DNA of 17,038 bases from a bacterium (GTDB taxonomy: Bacteria > Arandabacterota > Arandabacteria > Arandabacterales > JALGWA01). Made by a program: the position numbers and the translations under genes. The notes below the pieces were generated by a model. The model searched no databases, had not been told where the DNA came from, and saw only the letters and a program-made list of their open reading frames with translations. Positions 14,705-17,038 of the stretch are shown one piece after another. Each line of letters opens with the position of its first letter. Within the stretch, counting starts at the first letter, position 1. The stretch spans positions 1-17,038 of the forward strand of contig JALGWA010000017.1 in assembly GCA_025774425.1 (NCBI GenBank), written 5' to 3'.

Positions 14705-16372
14705 CTATATGCTCAGCTTGCCTATTCTCCGGACGCTGGTTATGCCGTCGAACACGGTCCTGGTAACGACGATCGCCGTGAACATGCTCGCAAGAATACC
14801 TATGGAGAGCGTAACCGCGAAGCCCCTGATCGGTCCGGTACCGAACTGATAGAGCACGGCGGCGGCGACCAGGGTGGTCACGTTGGCGTCGATGATCGTG
14901 TAGAAGGCCCTCGAATAACCGTCCTTTATGGCCCGTCTCACCGTCTTGCCCAGGGCGAGTTCCTCGCGGATGCGCTCGAAGATCAGCACGTTGGCGTCGA
15001 CGGCCATGCCTATGGTCAGAATGATGCCCGCGATACCGGGCAACGTCAGCGTGCCGCGCACCGCGCCGAGCGCCGCGAGGATGATCATGATGTTCAGGAT
15101 CAGCGCGAAATCGGCGAGAAGCCCCGACAGCTGGTAATAGACCACCATGAAAACGGCGACGGAGGCCAGACCGATCAAGGCGGCCCTGACGCCCGCGGCG
15201 ATCGAATCCCGTCCCAGGGAAGGTCCGACGGTGCGCTCCTCGGCGAAGAGCAGCGGAGCCGGCAAGGCGCCTGCTTCGATCACGACCGCGAGCTCCTTGG
15301 CGGTGTCCGCATCGAATCTGCCCGTGATCGACGCGGTCGCGCTGCGGATCTTCTCCTTGATATTCGGAGCCGAGTGGACCTTGCCGTCGAGTACTATGGC
15401 CAGCCGCCGCCCCACGTTCTCGCCGGTCGTCCTCGCGAAAAGCGAACGGCCGACGCGGTTGAGCTCCATCCTGACGCCCGGCATGTTGGGATACTCCGGG
15501 TCGAGGCCGAAGGCGACCGAGGCGCGTTTGACATGCTTGCCCGTCAGCTGCGCCTTGCGCTCGGCGAGGTAGATATACTGGAAGGTGTCGTCCTTGCCCT
15601 GCTGGACCTCGTAGTCCCAGAGCACTTCCACATCCGCCGGGATGATGCCGCGCTCCTCGGCCATCTCGAGTATCCGCTTGACCACGGGTATGTACTTGCC
15701 GGCAACCATCGCATTCTCGTGCACGGACCGCTCTCCGCCGAGCGGGATGAAAGTGATCATCGAGGCGAGCGTCCGGCCCTCGGCGATCTCCGCCTCCCTC
15801 TCCTCGCGGAGTCCCGTCGTGTCGGCATCCAGGCCGGCCTCTTCGAGCTCCCGCTCGAACTCCTCGGCCTCGACGCCGGCCGTGATCTCCCTGATCTCGA
15901 CTTCCAGGGAATCGTCCACGGCGGCGATGACCTGCCTGAACTCGTCGCCCTCCTTGAGGAGGCGGAACTCCAGGAGGGCCATGCGGCCCAACAGTTCCTT
16001 CGCCTGCTGCTCGTCCTTGACCCCGGCCAGTTGCACGACCAGGCGATCCTTGCCCTGCTTCTGTATCAGCGGCTCGGCGACGCCGAACTTGTCGATCCGG
16101 TTGCGGATCACGGTTTCCGCCCTGTTTACGACGTTGTCGAGGTCCTCTTCCGCGATGGCCGACTTGTCCACCTCGAGGACGACGTGCATCCCGCCCTGGA
16201 GGTCCAGCCCCAGGTGGATGGCCCTGTTGTGGAGGTCCGCGAGCTCTTCGGCCGGCATCGCCGCCTTCTCCTCGTCCGGGAGGGAGGCGAGCTTCAGAGT
16301 GGGATAGAGGTAGTACAACGCGGCCATCACGACTATCGCGATCAGGATCGCACGCCACTTCACGGTGCCCAT
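14705..16372 (-). CDS. secD: Protein translocase subunit SecD
   Basis: 555 residues. TM1 lies at ~6-23; the SecD signature HLGLDLQGG is at ~50-60; the large periplasmic P1 domain follows, with the NRAETVIRNRIDKFGVAEP segment. Five membrane helices lie between ~394 and 540, including GMAVDANVLIFERIREE (~454-470), the motif shared by SecD and SecF. Length and order are normal. ATG 16372 is chosen over the in-frame ATG 16420 because AAGGG lies 7 nt upstream and the family begins just before TM1; the longer form would start inside the leader T-tract. The usual neighbour yajC is absent; pdxJ lies upstream instead. A promoter (16462-16490) and a terminator-like hairpin precede the gene, so its expression may be attenuated. 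Confidence 0.97.
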   Translation of the reverse strand: MGTVKWRAILIAIVVMAALYYLYPTLKLASLPDEEKAAMPAEELADLHNRAIHLGLDLQGGMHVVLEVDKSAIAEEDLDNVVNRAETVIRNRIDKFGVAEPLIQKQGKDRLVVQLAGVKDEQQAKELLGRMALLEFRLLKEGDEFRQVIAAVDDSLEVEIREITAGVEAEEFERELEEAGLDADTTGLREEREAEIAEGRTLASMITFIPLGGERSVHENAMVAGKYIPVVKRILEMAEERGIIPADVEVLWDYEVQQGKDDTFQYIYLAERKAQLTGKHVKRASVAFGLDPEYPNMPGVRMELNRVGRSLFARTTGENVGRRLAIVLDGKVHSAPNIKEKIRSATASITGRFDADTAKELAVVIEAGALPAPLLFAEERTVGPSLGRDSIAAGVRAALIGLASVAVFMVVYYQLSGLLADFALILNIMIILAALGAVRGTLTLPGIAGIILTIGMAVDANVLIFERIREELALGKTVRRAIKDGYSRAFYTIIDANVTTLVAAAVLYQFGTGPIRGFAVTLSIGILASMFTAIVVTRTVFDGITSVRRIGKLSI

Positions 16373-16410
16373 GCGCACACCCTTCTCTTTAAGTACACTT
16401 CGGATATATA

Positions 16411-16436
16411 CCCAAAACAAGAGCCGCGTGCGGCTC
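16411..16436 (-). terminator. Intrinsic terminator or attenuator in the secD leader
   Basis: Minus strand: GAGCCG-CACG-CGGCTC (16436-16421), a perfect 6-bp GC-rich stem with a 4-nt loop, followed at once by TTGTTTTGGG (16420-16411). It lies downstream of the predicted secD promoter, so it could stop pdxJ read-through and also part of the transcripts starting at that promoter. The T-tract is interrupted by one G, so efficiency may be moderate. Confidence 0.6.
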
Positions 16437-16461
16437 GATTCCGAGAAAACGCCGAGAGGAT

Positions 16462-16490
16462 AGTTTAAGAGGCGCCGAAGACTGTGTCAA
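16462..16490 (-). promoter_or_regulatory. Sigma70 promoter of the secD-secF operon
   Basis: Minus strand: TTGACA (16490-16485), 17 nt, TAAACT (16467-16462). Perfect -35, optimal spacing and 4/6 in the -10. The predicted start near 16455 gives a leader of about 83 nt that contains the hairpin at 16421-16436. Confidence 0.75.
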
Positions 16491-16506
16491 CATGTAAATC
16501 CCGCCT

Positions 16507-16533
16507 GCGCCGCAGAGAGAGGCGCTGCGGCAC
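16507..16533 (-). other. Hairpin between pdxJ and the secD promoter
   Basis: Minus strand GTGCCGCAG (16533-16525) pairs with CTGCGGCGC (16515-16507) across a 9-nt loop, including one T-G wobble. No T-run follows. It may be an RNA 3'-end stabiliser or a weak terminator for pdxJ. Confidence 0.4.
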
Positions 16534-16566
16534 CGGCCCATTCACAACGGAACGGGCGCTCGGCGC

Positions 16567-17038
16567 CTATTCCGCGAGCATGATCATCTCCTGGACGGCC
16601 TGCGTGAGACCCACCATGACGGCCCTGGCGATTATGGAGTGGCCGATACTGACCTCCTCGATTTCGGGGATCTCGACCACGGCGCGGGTGTTCCGGTAGT
16701 CGAGGCCGTGGCCGGCGCTGACCTGGAGGCCGCCCTTGGCCGCGAAGCCCGCCACCTTGGCTATCTTCTCGAGCTCGATGCCCGCCGCCTCGGCGTCGCC
16801 AGCTTCGGCGTAAGCCCCGGTGTGAATCTCGACTATGTCGGCGCCGGCGTCTATGGAGGCCTTGATCTGGGAGATGTCGGCGTCCACGAAGCAGGAGACC
16901 CGTATGCCGGCTTCGTGGAGTTCGCTGACGGCCCTCTCCAGGGCCGGGAGGCCGCCCTTGACGTCCAGGCCGCCCTCGGTGGTCAGCTCCTCCCTCTTCT
17001 CCGGCACCAGCGTGGCGATGTCCGGGCCGATCTCCTTG
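16567..17038 (-). CDS. pdxJ: Pyridoxine 5'-phosphate synthase PdxJ, 5' end beyond the window
   Basis: 156 C-terminal residues are visible, about two thirds of a normal PdxJ of about 240. The frame is open to the right edge, so the start is not in the window. Hallmarks are LVPEKREELTTEGGLDV, RVSCFVDADISQIKAS, GADIVEIHTGAYA, SAGHGLDYRNT and EVSIGHSIIARAVMVGL, which together form the TIM-barrel active site, including the Glu of TTEGG and the His of GHGL. The enzyme condenses 3-amino-2-oxopropyl phosphate with 1-deoxy-xylulose 5-phosphate to pyridoxine 5'-phosphate in DXP-dependent vitamin B6 synthesis, in the cytoplasm. The stop TAG lies 77 bp before the secD -35, so secD is transcribed separately or by read-through. 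Confidence 0.96.
   Translation of the reverse strand, partial: KEIGPDIATLVPEKREELTTEGGLDVKGGLPALERAVSELHEAGIRVSCFVDADISQIKASIDAGADIVEIHTGAYAEAGDAEAAGIELEKIAKVAGFAAKGGLQVSAGHGLDYRNTRAVVEIPEIEEVSIGHSIIARAVMVGLTQAVQEMIMLAE

Noticed and set aside
14694..16358. Extension of secF to an 853-residue protein
   Set aside because: The extension is secD read in another frame; SecF begins at MRFFTKPDF with a Shine-Dalgarno at the proper distance.
16507..16533. Strong rho-independent terminator for pdxJ
   Set aside because: The stem is good but no T-run follows on the minus strand; it is kept only as a hairpin.
1..17038. CRISPR arrays, tRNA/rRNA genes, IS elements, prophage or toxin-antitoxin genes
   Set aside because: No short regularly spaced repeats, cloverleaf or rRNA-like segments, transposase/integrase motifs or small paired TA-like genes were seen.

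Overview
This is a GC-rich stretch of bacterial chromosome, by inference from a Gram-negative member of the FCB superphylum or a related candidate phylum (Eisenbacteria-, Krumholzibacteria- or Latescibacteria-like). The reasons are the DUF4159/DUF4175 pair, a C-terminal domain resembling secretion-sorting/FlgD-Ig modules on an exported phosphoesterase, a DUF4783 protein beside secDF, and separate secD and secF genes. The phylum is a guess. All genes can be assigned by family, but several have unusual architecture.

Left part, minus strand (1-4204). A DUF4159 exported protein is followed after 23 bp by a very large DUF4175 membrane/coiled-coil protein. The latter starts with TTG behind a strong Shine-Dalgarno and runs off the left edge with 1005 codons visible. 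A near-consensus promoter lies upstream of the pair. Upstream of that is a separate small zinc-binding B-box-type protein with an acidic tail and its own promoter.

Middle part, plus strand (4219-8232). Three exported proteins form an accessory island. Two are tandem calcineurin-like metallophosphoesterases, about 80% identical over roughly 286 residues. The third is a DipZ-type thioredoxin-fold protein that has lost the CXXC redox pair. A leader element of about 172 bp (two conserved potential hairpins, a sigma70-like promoter and the start of the signal peptide) is duplicated in front of the first phosphoesterase and the thioredoxin-like gene, although the proteins behind it are unrelated. 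The second phosphoesterase has a different leader, with a perfect-consensus promoter (TTGACA-18-TATAAT) and a good Shine-Dalgarno, and also carries the sorting-like C-terminal domain. This mosaic is the most interesting part of the window.

Right part, minus strand (17038 to 8168). The order in transcription is pdxJ (5' end off the window), a hairpin, a promoter, a terminator-like hairpin inside the leader, then secD, secF, a membrane-anchored DUF4783 protein and a giant NtrY-like sensor histidine kinase (about 1616 residues, about 15 predicted membrane segments, three extracytoplasmic regions). secD, secF, the DUF4783 gene and the kinase are separated by only 11-32 bp and probably form one operon. 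The kinase gene ends by overlapping the 3' end of the convergent thioredoxin-like gene by 65 bp. No response regulator is visible.

No rRNA, tRNA, CRISPR array, transposase or phage gene was seen. No stretch longer than 300 bases lacks a gene. The longest gaps (4119-4354, 6926-7125, 16373-16566) are filled by the promoters, repeats and hairpins listed.
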